DNA of 64,000 nucleotides from NCBI RefSeq assembly GCF_002192695.1, contig NZ_MTLG01000112.1:1-64000 (forward strand), given 5' to 3'. A model generated the notes under the pieces. The model did no database searches. It saw nothing but the letters and a program-made list of their open reading frames with translations, and had not been told where the DNA came from. The first letter of the stretch is position 1. Every line of letters begins with the position of its first letter. Shown piece after piece: positions 45,360-55,000 of this stretch. A program made the position numbers and the translations under genes. The DNA is from Achromobacter xylosoxidans. Its GTDB lineage: Bacteria > Pseudomonadota > Gammaproteobacteria > Burkholderiales > Burkholderiaceae_B.

Positions 45360-45629
45360 ATGGCGCAGCTATCGGTGATACGCAAGGGCGACCGCACCTC
45401 GCATGGCGGGGTGGTCGTCACGGGCGACGAAACAGTCATGATCTTCGGCCAGCCCATGGCCCGGCTGGGGGACCGCGTCACCTGCCCCAAGTGCGGCGGC
45501 ACGCATACCATCGTCGAAGGCGCGGCCGCCGTCAGTTCGGACCGGCGCACCGCCCTGGAAGGCATGAAGACATCCTGCGGCGCGACGCTGATCGCAAGCC
45601 AGCAGTTCTACCGGCTGGAGCAGGGTTAG
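45360..45629 (+). CDS. PAAR-domain spike tip protein
   Basis: This 89-residue single-domain PAAR-like protein starts MAQLSVIRKGDRTSHGGVV, with GDRTSHGG, a CPKCGGTH motif (two Cys and a His, plausible zinc ligands) and a later Cys near residue 73. PAAR proteins sharpen the VgrG tip and can attach effectors. There is no toxic extension. Its stop overlaps the stop of the converging membrane-protein gene by 4 nt. Confidence 0.9.
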   Translation: MAQLSVIRKGDRTSHGGVVVTGDETVMIFGQPMARLGDRVTCPKCGGTHTIVEGAAAVSSDRRTALEGMKTSCGATLIASQQFYRLEQG

Positions 45630-46069
45630 GTCCCAGACCGCGCGAGCATGCTCCGCAATCCCAGGCGCAGCGCCAGCGCCGCGAACGCAATGGGCAGCAC
45701 CATGCGCCACTGCGCCACGAACAGTTCCCTCGTGGCCTCGCCCGGCGCCCAGGTGTTGCCAAACACCTGCGGGTCCGGCGGCGCCAGATACAGCGCAACC
45801 AGCACGGCGGCCAGCGTCGCAGCGGCCCGCCATGCGGCCGAGCGACGCACCCGCGCCAAGCGCTCGGCCAACGCCAGCGACAGCAGGCCGGCCAACCCCG
45901 CCAAGGCGGAATCGACATAGAACTCGAACGGCCCGTACAGGAACGGCGCATCCGGAATCATCCAGCCGTAGGCATCGGTCTTCAGCACCGAAGTCAGGCA
46001 AGCGCCAAAGAGCGCCGCCGCGGCGGACAGCAGCAGGAAATCAAACAACCGCAGGAAGAATGTCGGCAT
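45626..46069 (-). CDS. Four-span membrane protein of unknown function
   Basis: This 147-residue protein has four hydrophobic segments (about residues 3-23, 43-63, 75-92 and 115-135). I recognise no family. It converges on the PAAR gene with a 4-nt overlap of the stop codons and is divergent from the TPR-protein gene at 46254. ATG 46069 was chosen because the longer frame (to 46189) is Arg/Pro/Gly-rich and unlike a protein N-terminus. Confidence 0.6.
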   Translation of the reverse strand: MPTFFLRLFDFLLLSAAAALFGACLTSVLKTDAYGWMIPDAPFLYGPFEFYVDSALAGLAGLLSLALAERLARVRRSAAWRAAATLAAVLVALYLAPPDPQVFGNTWAPGEATRELFVAQWRMVLPIAFAALALRLGLRSMLARSGT

Positions 46070-46253
46070 CACGGAACGGGAATGCGCCGCGGGCGGCGGC
46101 GGGTCGCGGGCGCAAGAATGCCACAGGAGCGCGCCCGCCGCATCCGATCCGCGGCGGCCGCCGCCATTGCAGGCAAACCAGCGCCGCACTGTGTTCTCTG
46201 AGAGAATGCCGCCTGTCTCTCAGGCCCCATCGCTCAGACCTCAAGCAGCACCC

Positions 46254-47657
46254 ATGACGCTTCTGCAATCCAGGCTGTCCCCGTTGATGTTGTCCGGCGC
46301 GCTCGCGCTTGCCCTGGCGGCCCTGCCGGCCTACGCCTGCGCCAGCTCGTCCACCAAGAAGCCATCCACCCGCAGCACGCCCGCGGAGCCGCCTCAAGGC
46401 ATGCCGCAGTACGGCAAGGGGAAACACGGCCGCTACCTGCTCCTGAAGCTGGACAACAGCCGTGGCAGCGCCATCGCTCCCAATACGCCATACCGCCTGT
46501 TCCTGACAGGCAAGGACCAGTCCATCGAGGGTACGCCCGACCACGACGGCATCGTGCACGGCGTCACCGACGCGCTGGGCCGCAGCGCCTGGATCTGGAC
46601 CCGCGAGGCGCATTCCGCCGAGGACTACACGTTGATCCGGCGCATAGGCAGCGGCGCCTGGGGCAGCGTGTTCCAGTTGCAAAGCGGCGGGGATAAGGAT
46701 CCGCTGGGGGGCTGGCCTTACGTCACCACCATGCACGTGCGCTGGGGCGAGCAATGGGTGGACCTGGGCTACAGCACGGCCCAGGGCAACACGGCGTACT
46801 TCAGCCACGATCGGCCGGCTGCCACGCTGTCGATATCCGTCGAAGCGAGCGCGGCGGAAAACCGCCAGTGCTTCGATGAGCTGGACGCCATCAACCGCAA
46901 GTTCAGCCAGGGCGATGCCGAGGGCGCGCTGCAACTGGTGGATGCCACCGACTGCGGCGCACAACCGCTGCAACAGCTGGACATGGCCAATCTATTGCTG
47001 ATGGCCGGGCGCGCCGACCTGGCGCGGCAATGGCTGGCACGTGCCCGTTCCGGGTCCGCACCCGCGGACCGCGACGTGCTGCGCGCAAGGTTCAAGCTGG
47101 AACGCCTGCTGGGCATGCCTGCCCTGGCGCTGGAAGACGCGCTGGAACTGCAGCGCCGCCAAGCCGATGTACCCTTGCGGGACGAACCCGACTGGGCCAA
47201 CAGCATCGCCTATTACCTGGCGGATTTTCCCGATCACCTGGCGCAGGCCGAAGCCCAGGCGCGTACATCCATAGCCACCGCCGGCCCCCTCCCTTACAAC
47301 CTGGGCACCCTGGGCTGGATCCTGGCCCTGAGGGGCGACATCGACGGCGGGCTGGACCTGATGAAGCAGTCCTACCGCGAGATTCCGCGCGACGAGGAAA
47401 TCGTGGCCGATTACGGCCTGGCGCTGTGGCGCCACGGCCAGCAAGGCCTGGCCGCTCGGCTCTGGGACCAGGCCGAGGCGCAATGCGTGTGGGGCGGGCG
47501 CATGCATGACGCGCTGCGCGAAGCCGGTCATCCGCACCCCTACTTCCAGGCGGCGAATTCCCGCGCGGTAGAGGCCTACCAGCAGCGCTGCTCGGCGCCG
47601 CAGACCAAACGCAAGGCCAAGCCTGGCGACCTGCGCGGCGCCGCGTCCGAAGCGTAA
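46254..47657 (+). CDS. Exported TPR-like protein with beta-rich N-terminal domain
   Basis: This 467-residue protein has a signal peptide (cleavage near AYA, residue 28) and a beta-rich domain (about 45-190) containing PYRLFLTGKDQSIEG and GVTDALGRSAWIW, a pattern similar to the transthyretin-like/Ig-like modules seen on T6SS-linked proteins. Helical TPR-type repeats follow (about 205-440). The function is unknown. It lies just beyond the PAAR gene, so a T6SS link is possible but not shown. Confidence 0.65.
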   Translation: MTLLQSRLSPLMLSGALALALAALPAYACASSSTKKPSTRSTPAEPPQGMPQYGKGKHGRYLLLKLDNSRGSAIAPNTPYRLFLTGKDQSIEGTPDHDGIVHGVTDALGRSAWIWTREAHSAEDYTLIRRIGSGAWGSVFQLQSGGDKDPLGGWPYVTTMHVRWGEQWVDLGYSTAQGNTAYFSHDRPAATLSISVEASAAENRQCFDELDAINRKFSQGDAEGALQLVDATDCGAQPLQQLDMANLLLMAGRADLARQWLARARSGSAPADRDVLRARFKLERLLGMPALALEDALELQRRQADVPLRDEPDWANSIAYYLADFPDHLAQAEAQARTSIATAGPLPYNLGTLGWILALRGDIDGGLDLMKQSYREIPRDEEIVADYGLALWRHGQQGLAARLWDQAEAQCVWGGRMHDALREAGHPHPYFQAANSRAVEAYQQRCSAPQTKRKAKPGDLRGAASEA

Positions 47658-47722
47658 AATCGACTGCATAGACCAGCCGCACGCCATGCGTCCGCCACGG
47701 GCGCCTGGCGCAGGAGACCATC

Positions 47723-47887
47723 ATGAAATCCGCCTTGACCCGCCTGCTTTCCCTTTTGGCCACGGCCGTGATCCTGGCCGGTTGCGCGCAAGGCAATGGC
47801 GGCCCGCCGTATCCCGGCGCGGTCAATCCCTACAGCGAGGGCGGCTTCCACGACGCCGGCCCCAACTACCCCGACACCGGCCGCTGA
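47723..47887 (+). CDS. Tiny lipoprotein, 54 aa
   Basis: The product has a textbook lipoprotein signal (MKSALTRLLSLLATAVILAGC, Cys21) and a 33-residue Gly/Pro/Tyr-rich mature part. The start has GGAG eight bases upstream (CAGGAGACCATC ATG). Short lipoproteins of this kind are common in Burkholderiales and are often missed. Function unknown. Confidence 0.72.
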   Translation: MKSALTRLLSLLATAVILAGCAQGNGGPPYPGAVNPYSEGGFHDAGPNYPDTGR

Positions 47888-47899
47888 CAAGCGCCGGCC

Positions 47900-48655
47900 T
47901 CAGGCTTCCCGCAGCGCGCCCGACTTCAGCAGGGGCGCCAGGATGCCCGCGGTGTAGACCCGCGCCAGGTTCACCAGGAAATCGGTGAAATCCGCCTTCG
48001 CCGCGTGATCGGCCTGATCCGAGATCACCCGCAACACCGCAAAGGGCACGCCGAATTCGTGGCAGACCTGCGCCATGGCCCCGCCTTCCATTTCCAGGCA
48101 GAGCGCATCGGGCAGGCGCTGGCGCAACAGGTGCGCCTGGTCATTGCTATTGACGAAGACGTCGCCGGTGGCGATGAGGCCATGGTGCACGCGCGGCGGC
48201 CGTGCGCCCTGCCCTGGCATCAAACCGGCATGGCCGCGCGCGAACTGTGCCGCGCTTTCCAGCAGTTGCCCGCTCAGGACCGGATCCGCGTCGAAGCGCT
48301 CGCGCCCCAGCAACGGAATCTCATGCTGTCCGAACAGCGGGCGCGCGTCCATGTCGTGCTGCATCAGCGCGCTGGCCACGACCACGTCGCCCACCGCCAC
48401 GTCCTGGCGCAGGCCGCCCGCCAAGCCGGTGAAGATCACACGCGAGGCCTTGAACTCCTGGATCACGATGGATGCGGTTGCCGCCGCGGCCACCTTGCCG
48501 ATCCGGCTCAACGCGATCACGCAGGGCGTGCCCCACAAGGTGCCGACATGGAAGTCGCGCATGGCGATGCGGTGGATGGCGGCGCCCGGATCCATTGCCG
48601 CGAGCAGGTCGGCGATTTCTTCGTGCAAGGCGCCCAGTATGGCTAGAGGTCCCAT
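47900..48655 (-). CDS. 5'-methylthioadenosine/S-adenosylhomocysteine nucleosidase-like protein
   Basis: This 251-residue protein has the Mtn/Pfs pattern: LGALHEEI at the N-terminus (catalytic Glu), SRIGKVAAA, TGLAGGL, the methionine/Glu substrate motif LEMEGGAMAQVCHEF and SDQAD (catalytic Asp). The family cleaves MTA and SAH to adenine and a thioribose/ribosyl product in the methyl cycle and in AI-2 precursor synthesis. ATG 48655 was chosen because AAAGAAG is correctly spaced for it; ATG 48661 lies too close. It is about 20 residues longer than E. coli Mtn, mostly as an insertion near residue 150. Confidence 0.88.
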   Translation of the reverse strand: MGPLAILGALHEEIADLLAAMDPGAAIHRIAMRDFHVGTLWGTPCVIALSRIGKVAAAATASIVIQEFKASRVIFTGLAGGLRQDVAVGDVVVASALMQHDMDARPLFGQHEIPLLGRERFDADPVLSGQLLESAAQFARGHAGLMPGQGARPPRVHHGLIATGDVFVNSNDQAHLLRQRLPDALCLEMEGGAMAQVCHEFGVPFAVLRVISDQADHAAKADFTDFLVNLARVYTAGILAPLLKSGALREA

Positions 48656-48661
48656 GTACAT

Positions 48662-48993
48662 CTTCTTTAATCATGCGCGGCCCGCGGCCGCACTGCCCGC
48701 AACATACCCCAAGCGCGGCTCGGCCGCCAACGCGGACGCGCCGCCCGTCCATGCCCGCCGGATTGCTACTTTCGGTGTAGTGCGGTTTTCCTGCTGCTCC
48801 CGTGCCGCCCTGCAAGCCCAGCCGGCGCGACGGATCGCTACCAATTAGCTAGTCAAAAGTGCGGTGTACGTCCGATCAGCAGGGAAACCACGCCCCCGGC
48901 AGGCCCGCGGCGGCGTGCTAGCTTACGTCGCGCAGGAAGCGGGCCATGCCAGCAAGCAGCTTCATCGCAAGACTCCATCTGTGGAGAACGATC
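48662..48993. other. 332-bp non-coding gap between mtn-like and DUF2235 genes
   Basis: This divergent gap has no credible coding frame. The middle is AT-richer (around 48760-48860), where promoters for both neighbours would be expected, but I found no clear -35/-10 pair, palindrome or terminator. Confidence 0.4.
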
Positions 48994-50034
48994 ATGGTGA
49001 AGAATCTAGCCGTATTCTTCGACGGGACCTGGAACGAACCCAACGACCGCACCAATGTCTACGAACTCTACAAGGCGGCACCCGAGACCTCCACGCAGGA
49101 AACGCTTTACATAGAGGGCGTGGGTACGCAGGGCCAGGGCCTGTGGGCCGCCATCGACAAGTTCGCCGGCGGCGCCTTTGGCGCGGGGCTTTCGGCCAAC
49201 ATCCGCGCGGGCTACCGCTGGCTTTGCCAGCGCTACGAACCGCGCGACCGCATCTTCCTGTTCGGTTTCAGCCGCGGCGCCTACTCCGCCCGCAGCCTGG
49301 CAGGCATGGTGCGCAAATGCGGCCTGCTGAACGACCCCTCTGACAACAACGTGACGGAAGCCTATGCGCTCTACCGCGACGACTGCATCCCCTCGTCGCT
49401 GGAAGCCACGACCTTCCGCGTGAACTTCTCGCGCGAGACCGACGTGCATTTCGTCGGCGTGTGGGACACGGTCGGCAGCCTGGGCATACCCGTGGGCGGC
49501 ATTCCCTTTCCGGGTTTTTCCAGGTTCTACAACTTCCACGACACCGAACTCAGCAACCACGTCCATCACGCCTATCACGCCATCGCCACCAACGAATTCC
49601 GCGAACCGTACGCGCCGACCCTGTGGACCCGCCTGGCCAACTCCGAGCCGCGCCCGGCCGACCATCCGGTCGAGCAGCGCTGGTTCATCGGCGCCCATTC
49701 CGACATCGGCGGCGGCTACCGCGACGGCAGCCTGCAAACGCTGCCGGCCTCGTGGCTGCAGGAGAAGGCGCGCCAGGCCGGCCTGGAGGCTGGGCTGGCG
49801 CAACGGGTCGCGACGGACTACGAGCAATGCGAGCCGCATGACTCCTATCGCGAGTTCACCGAGAAGGTGCTGATCCACGTGAAAAAGCGCCCCAGGCTGT
49901 GGGACGGCGCGACCGTGCTCAACCTGACGGTGGACGAGCGCCTGGTGAAGCGGTTCGGGCTCAGCCAGGAATTCCTGAAAGACTATCCCGACTTCAAGGA
50001 CGCGCTGGAAAAACTGCCCGTCGCGCGGCCATGA
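48994..50034 (+). CDS. DUF2235 alpha/beta-hydrolase, possible Tle-type lipase
   Basis: This 346-residue DUF2235 protein starts with LAVFFDGTWNEPN and has the nucleophile motif GFSRGAYSAR (catalytic Ser), VGVWDTVGS (candidate Asp) and GAHSDIGGGY (candidate His), the same order as in Tle1-type T6SS lipases. There is no signal peptide. It is about 3.4 kb beyond the PAAR gene, without an adjacent adaptor or immunity gene, so it may be an orphan effector or a housekeeping hydrolase. GGAG precedes ATG 48994. Confidence 0.78.
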   Translation: MVKNLAVFFDGTWNEPNDRTNVYELYKAAPETSTQETLYIEGVGTQGQGLWAAIDKFAGGAFGAGLSANIRAGYRWLCQRYEPRDRIFLFGFSRGAYSARSLAGMVRKCGLLNDPSDNNVTEAYALYRDDCIPSSLEATTFRVNFSRETDVHFVGVWDTVGSLGIPVGGIPFPGFSRFYNFHDTELSNHVHHAYHAIATNEFREPYAPTLWTRLANSEPRPADHPVEQRWFIGAHSDIGGGYRDGSLQTLPASWLQEKARQAGLEAGLAQRVATDYEQCEPHDSYREFTEKVLIHVKKRPRLWDGATVLNLTVDERLVKRFGLSQEFLKDYPDFKDALEKLPVARP

Positions 50035-50232
50035 TGATCCCGCCGCGCGGCGCGGAACAAGCCATGAAAGCGCTCGCAATAGAGTGATGCAATACGCTCG
50101 GAAATGAGACTTTACGATTTAATGCGATACAAACTTCCACCTGTCTGAATGTGGGGGGAAAACAATACTTATGCGTACCGCATTTCAAGTAACCTCCGGC
50201 CACCAGTCATTGTTACGAGCCGATGTTTACGC

Positions 50233-51999
50233 ATGTTCCGCAATGTCTTTGCTCTCAAATCCCTTGAAAGGTATTTCCTGACACTGGCTGCTGGCGTAGC
50301 GCTGCCGGTCTCCATGCTGACCGTGATCGTGGTACAGCAGAACTGGCAGTCGCTGGCCGCCACCGACGACGCCCTGAGAGGCTTCATCGTGGTCCGCACG
50401 ACCCTGATGACCATGGAGGCGGTATCCGCCGAACGCGGGCCCATGAACTCCGCGCTGGGCTCCGACCTGCCGGTACCCGAGAACATCCTGCACGCGCTGG
50501 ACCAGGCGCGCCAGCGCACCAATGCACGGATCGCCGACCTGCTTGCGCTCTACCGCGCCCCGCTCAATCCCAACGGCGCCCGCGAATTCACCAATATCCA
50601 ACGCATCCGCGAGTCCTTGCTGAACGCCCGCGCCAGCGCCGACGCGGCCATCGCCGCGCCCCGAGCCAACGTCTCCGGCTACAACCTGTGGACGGTGGTC
50701 GGCGACATGGTCGCGCTGGTGCCTGAACTGCGCGCCGCGATGTCCGACGGCATCGGTCTGGTCGCCCGGAACCAGGGCGAGGACTTCGACCTGCTGTCGC
50801 TGGCGCTGCTTGCCGGCGAATTGCGCGAACAGGCAGGACTGGTCGGCTCCACGTTCGCGCCAGCCCTCAGCAAGCGCCGCACGCTGACCGCCAGCGATCA
50901 GCTGAGGATAGAGCGCGTGATCGGCCGCATCGACGAACTGCGCGCGCTGATCGACGCCAACATCGCCAGCATGCCGCGATACGCCTCTTCCCTCGCCTAC
51001 CGCGAACTGCAGCAGCAGTACTTCGGCGATGGCATGAGCTACCTGGACAGCGTGCGCGCCATAGCCGAACGGGCGCCAGAGGACTCCCTGGTGTCGATGT
51101 ACGAACTGGGCGCGAACTACGTGCCGCGCATGCAGTCCATCGTCCGCTTCCGCGACCTCATGCTCAATGAAGTAGAGCGGCGCATTGGAGAAAACCGCCA
51201 GGCCGCGATCCGCGTCCTGCTGACCACCCTTGCGGCCGCGGCGATGCTCACGGCCGCGTTGGTAATCGGCTTGACCATGTTCCGCAAGCGCGTCATCCGG
51301 CCGTTCGTGCGCGCCACCAACATCATCGGCGCAATCGCGAAAGGCGGCGATGTGCCGGCCATTCCCGCGGACCAGTACCGCGGCGAAGTCAACGGCATGT
51401 TCAAGGCCTTGAACGTGCTCAACGACAACGCCGCCGCCGTGCGCAAGCTGGAGCTGGAACGCGACCGCCTGATCCAGGATCTCGCCATCATGGCTGAAAC
51501 GGATTTCCTGACCGGCCTGCTGAACCGGCGCGCCTTCGAAAAACGCCTGGAAGCCTCGCTGGACGACATCCGCAACGATGCGCAGGAAGGGCTGGGCTTC
51601 ATCCTGTTCGACATCGACCACTTCAAGGCCATCAATGACACGCACGGCCACGCCACCGGCGACGAAGCGCTCAAGACCGTGGCCGAACTGTGCCGCAAGA
51701 CCTTCCGCGAATCCGACGTGGTGGCACGCGTGGGCGGCGAGGAATTCGCGGTGCTGTGCCGCAGCCGCAACCCCGACCGCGTCCGGGACATCGCGGAACG
51801 CATGCGGCTGAACATCGCGCAGACGCGCATCAGCGCCGGCGCAGGCACCAGCTTCAGCATGACCGCCAGCTTTGGCGTCGCCCATGCCCGCGGCAACAAC
51901 GCCACGGCGCTGGAGCTGCTTTCCCGTCGCGCCGACGAGCTGCTGTACAAGGCCAAGCTGAACGGTCGCAACTGCGTGCTGCTGGACTCAGCGCCTTGA
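50233..51999 (+). CDS. Membrane-bound diguanylate cyclase (HAMP-GGDEF)
   Basis: This 588-residue protein has two membrane spans (about 15-40 and 320-345) enclosing a periplasmic helical sensor domain, a HAMP-like linker, and a GGDEF domain with GGEEF at 501-505. The inhibitory I-site RESD (492-495) lies five residues before it, as in product-regulated cyclases. It makes c-di-GMP; the ligand of the sensor is unknown. The start is uncertain: ATG 50149 is in frame but 28 codons earlier, and the N-terminal span argues for 50233. It is convergent with the indolepyruvate oxidoreductase gene. Confidence 0.9.
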   Translation: MFRNVFALKSLERYFLTLAAGVALPVSMLTVIVVQQNWQSLAATDDALRGFIVVRTTLMTMEAVSAERGPMNSALGSDLPVPENILHALDQARQRTNARIADLLALYRAPLNPNGAREFTNIQRIRESLLNARASADAAIAAPRANVSGYNLWTVVGDMVALVPELRAAMSDGIGLVARNQGEDFDLLSLALLAGELREQAGLVGSTFAPALSKRRTLTASDQLRIERVIGRIDELRALIDANIASMPRYASSLAYRELQQQYFGDGMSYLDSVRAIAERAPEDSLVSMYELGANYVPRMQSIVRFRDLMLNEVERRIGENRQAAIRVLLTTLAAAAMLTAALVIGLTMFRKRVIRPFVRATNIIGAIAKGGDVPAIPADQYRGEVNGMFKALNVLNDNAAAVRKLELERDRLIQDLAIMAETDFLTGLLNRRAFEKRLEASLDDIRNDAQEGLGFILFDIDHFKAINDTHGHATGDEALKTVAELCRKTFRESDVVARVGGEEFAVLCRSRNPDRVRDIAERMRLNIAQTRISAGAGTSFSMTASFGVAHARGNNATALELLSRRADELLYKAKLNGRNCVLLDSAP

Positions 52000-52012
52000 T
52001 GCCACGATTTTC

Positions 52013-55000
52013 TCAAGCCGCCAGCGTTTCCCGCGCCCGTCCCCGGTAACGCTGCCACAGCTCGGCTTGCTGCACGCGCGCCCGTTCGACGTTTTGCTCC
52101 TTGACATGGCCATAGCCTCGGATCGTGTCCGGCAGCGCGGCCAGTTCCAGCGCCGTGGCGCGATTGGCCGCGTCCAGTGTGCGGGCGAACTCCTCGGCCA
52201 GCGCCTGGTAGTCGGTCGCCAGTTGGCGCTCCATGCGGCGTTCGGCCGTCTTGCCGAATACGTCCAGCCAGGTGCCGCGCAGCCGCTTCATGGGCGCCAG
52301 CGCGCGAAACGCCAGTCCCATCCACGAACCGTAGGCGCGCTTCTGCAAGCGTCCCCGCGCGTCGCGGCGCGCAAGCGCGGGCGGCGCCAGGTGATAGCGC
52401 AGCGAGTAGTCGCGGCCGGGTTCGCCTTCGAACTGCTCACGCAGCCTGGCCTTGAAGGCCGGATCCACGTACAGGCGCGCCACCTCGTACTCGTCCTTGT
52501 AGGTCATGAGCTTGGCAAGATTGCGCGCAACCGTCTGCGTGACTTCGAAACGCTGCGGATCCGCCAGCGCGGCTTCGCGCGCACGCACCGCCCTCACCGC
52601 CTCCAGGAAGCGCGCGGCGTAGGCCTCGTCCTGATAGGCGCCTACGTGTTGCGCCAGCCGCTGGATCTGGCTATCCAAGGATTCCGGCAAGGCCATCACC
52701 TGCGCCCGCGGCGCCGGCTTGAGCGCGGCGGCGCCATGATGCGCGGCTTGCCGGCCCAGTTCGAAGGCGGCCAGGTTCTTCTCGACAGAGACGCCGTTCA
52801 GCTCGATCGCGCGCCGCAGGCTGTCCAGCGCCAATGGCAGCCCGCCCTGCTGCCAGGCATAACCCAGCAGCAGCGGATTGGCATAGATGGTATCGCCGAG
52901 CAGGGCCTCGGCCAGCGGACCGGCCTCGATGAAATCGCAGTTGCCGCCCGTGCTGCGCGCCAGCGCGGCTTCGGCCTGCGCGCCGGGGAAACGCCAGCTG
53001 GGCTGCGACAGGAAGGCCGCCGTCGGCGCGGCGCTGCTGTTCACCACGGCGCGGCCATGGTCCGGCCGCAGGCGCGACAGCACCTCGGGCGACGCCGACA
53101 CCAGCGCGTCGCAGCCGATGACCAGGTCGGCCTCGCCCAGCGCCACGCGCGTGGCATGCAGGTCCGCGGGGCGATTGGCCAGCTGCACGTGGCTGAGCAC
53201 GGCGCCGCCCTTCTGCGCCAGCCCCGCCATGTCCAGCACGGTCACGCCCTTGCCTTCGAGATGCGCGGCCGCGCCCAGCAGCGCGCCTATGGTCACGACG
53301 CCGGTGCCGCCCACGCCCGCGATCACCACGCGATAGGCCCCAAGCGGGCGGATTTCCGCCAGGGTGGGCCGCGGCGGCTCGGCCAACGCGGGAAGATTGC
53401 GGCCCGTGCCCGGCTTGCGCAGCGTCGCGCCTTCCGCCGTGACGAAGCTGGGGCAGAAGCCCTCCACGCAGGAAAAGTCCTTGTTGCAGGACGACTGGTT
53501 GATGCGGCGTTTCGTGCCCAGCGGCGTGTCCAGCGGCTCGACCGACAGGCAGTTGGACTGCACCGAGCAGTCGCCGCAGCCTTCGCAGACCGCCTCGTTG
53601 ATGAAAGCGCGGCGCGGCGGATCGGGATACTCGCCGCGCTTGCGGCGGCGGCGCTTCTCGGTGGCGCAGGTCTGGTCGTAGATCAGCACCGTCGTGCCCG
53701 CGATGTCGCGCAAGGCGCGCTGCACGTCGTCGAGCGCCTTGCGGTGGTGCACTGCCACGCCCTGCGGCAGCGCGGCGGCGCCGGCGTACTTTTCCGGCTC
53801 GTCGGTCACGACCACGGTCCGGATCACGCCTTCGGCCTGCATCTGCGCCGCGATCTGCGGCACGGTCAGCACGCCGTCCACCGGCTGACCGCCCGTCATC
53901 GCGACCGCGTCGTTGTAGAGGATCTTGTAGGTGATGCTGGCGCGCGCGGCGACTGCCGCGCGTATCGCCAGCAGCCCCGAATGGAAATAGGTGCCGTCGC
54001 CCAGGTTGGCGAAGATGTGGCGCTCGGTGGTGAAGTCCTTCTGGCCCAGCCAGGCGACGCCCTCGCCGCCCATCTGGCTGAAGGTATCGGTCTTGCGGTC
54101 CATCCACATCGCCATGTAATGGCAGCCGATGCCGGCGACCGCGCGCGAGCCTTCGGGCACGCGGGTGGAGGTGTTGTGCGGACAGCCCGAACAGAACCAG
54201 GGCTTGCGCTCTTCCACCAGCGTGGGGCGGGCGGCCTCGCGCTCCTTGGCGTCGATCACCGCCAGCCGCGCCGCGATGCGCGCCCGCAGCGCGTCCGACA
54301 GGTCGGCTTTCTCCAGGCGCGCGGCAATGGCGCGGGCGATCAGGGCCGGCGACAGCTCATGGCGCGCGGGCAGCAGCCAGCCGCCGCGCGGCGTGGACCA
54401 TTCGCCGCCGCCGTTGTCGCGCTCGTCGAACTTGCCGTAGACGCGCGGCCGCACGTCGTCGCGCCAGTTGTAGAGTTCTTCCTTCAGCGCGTATTCCAGG
54501 ATCTGGCGCTTTTCCTCCACCACCAGGATCTCTTTCAGGCCGGTGGCGAACTCGCGCGCGTCCTGCGCGTCCAGCGGCCAGATGCAGCCCACCTTCAGCA
54601 CGCGTATGCCGGCCTCGCGGCAGGCGGCCTCGTCCAAGCCCAGGTCGTTGAGCGCCTGGCGCACGTCCAGATACGCCTTGCCGGCGGTCATGATGCCGAA
54701 GTGCGCCTGCGGCGAATCCAGCACCACGCGGTTCAGCTTGTTGGCGCGCACATAGGCCAGCGCCGCGTACCACTTGTGGTCCAGCAGCCGCGCCTCCTGG
54801 GCCAGGGGCGTATCGGGCCAGCGGATGTTCAGGCCACCCTCGGGCAAGGCGTCCTCGGGCAGCACCACCCGCACCCGCTCCGGATCCAACTCCACCGACG
54901 CGCTGGACTCGACCACGTCGGTCACGCACTTCATCGCCACCCACAGGCCGGTGTAGCGGCTCATGGCCCAGCCGTGCAGGCCATAGTCCAGGTATTCCTG

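Noticed and set aside
50171..50281. 36-codon frame upstream of and overlapping the diguanylate cyclase start, a possible leader peptide
   Set aside because: The nearest G-rich run is about 13 nt from its ATG, too far for a good ribosome site, and no attenuator-like structure was found.
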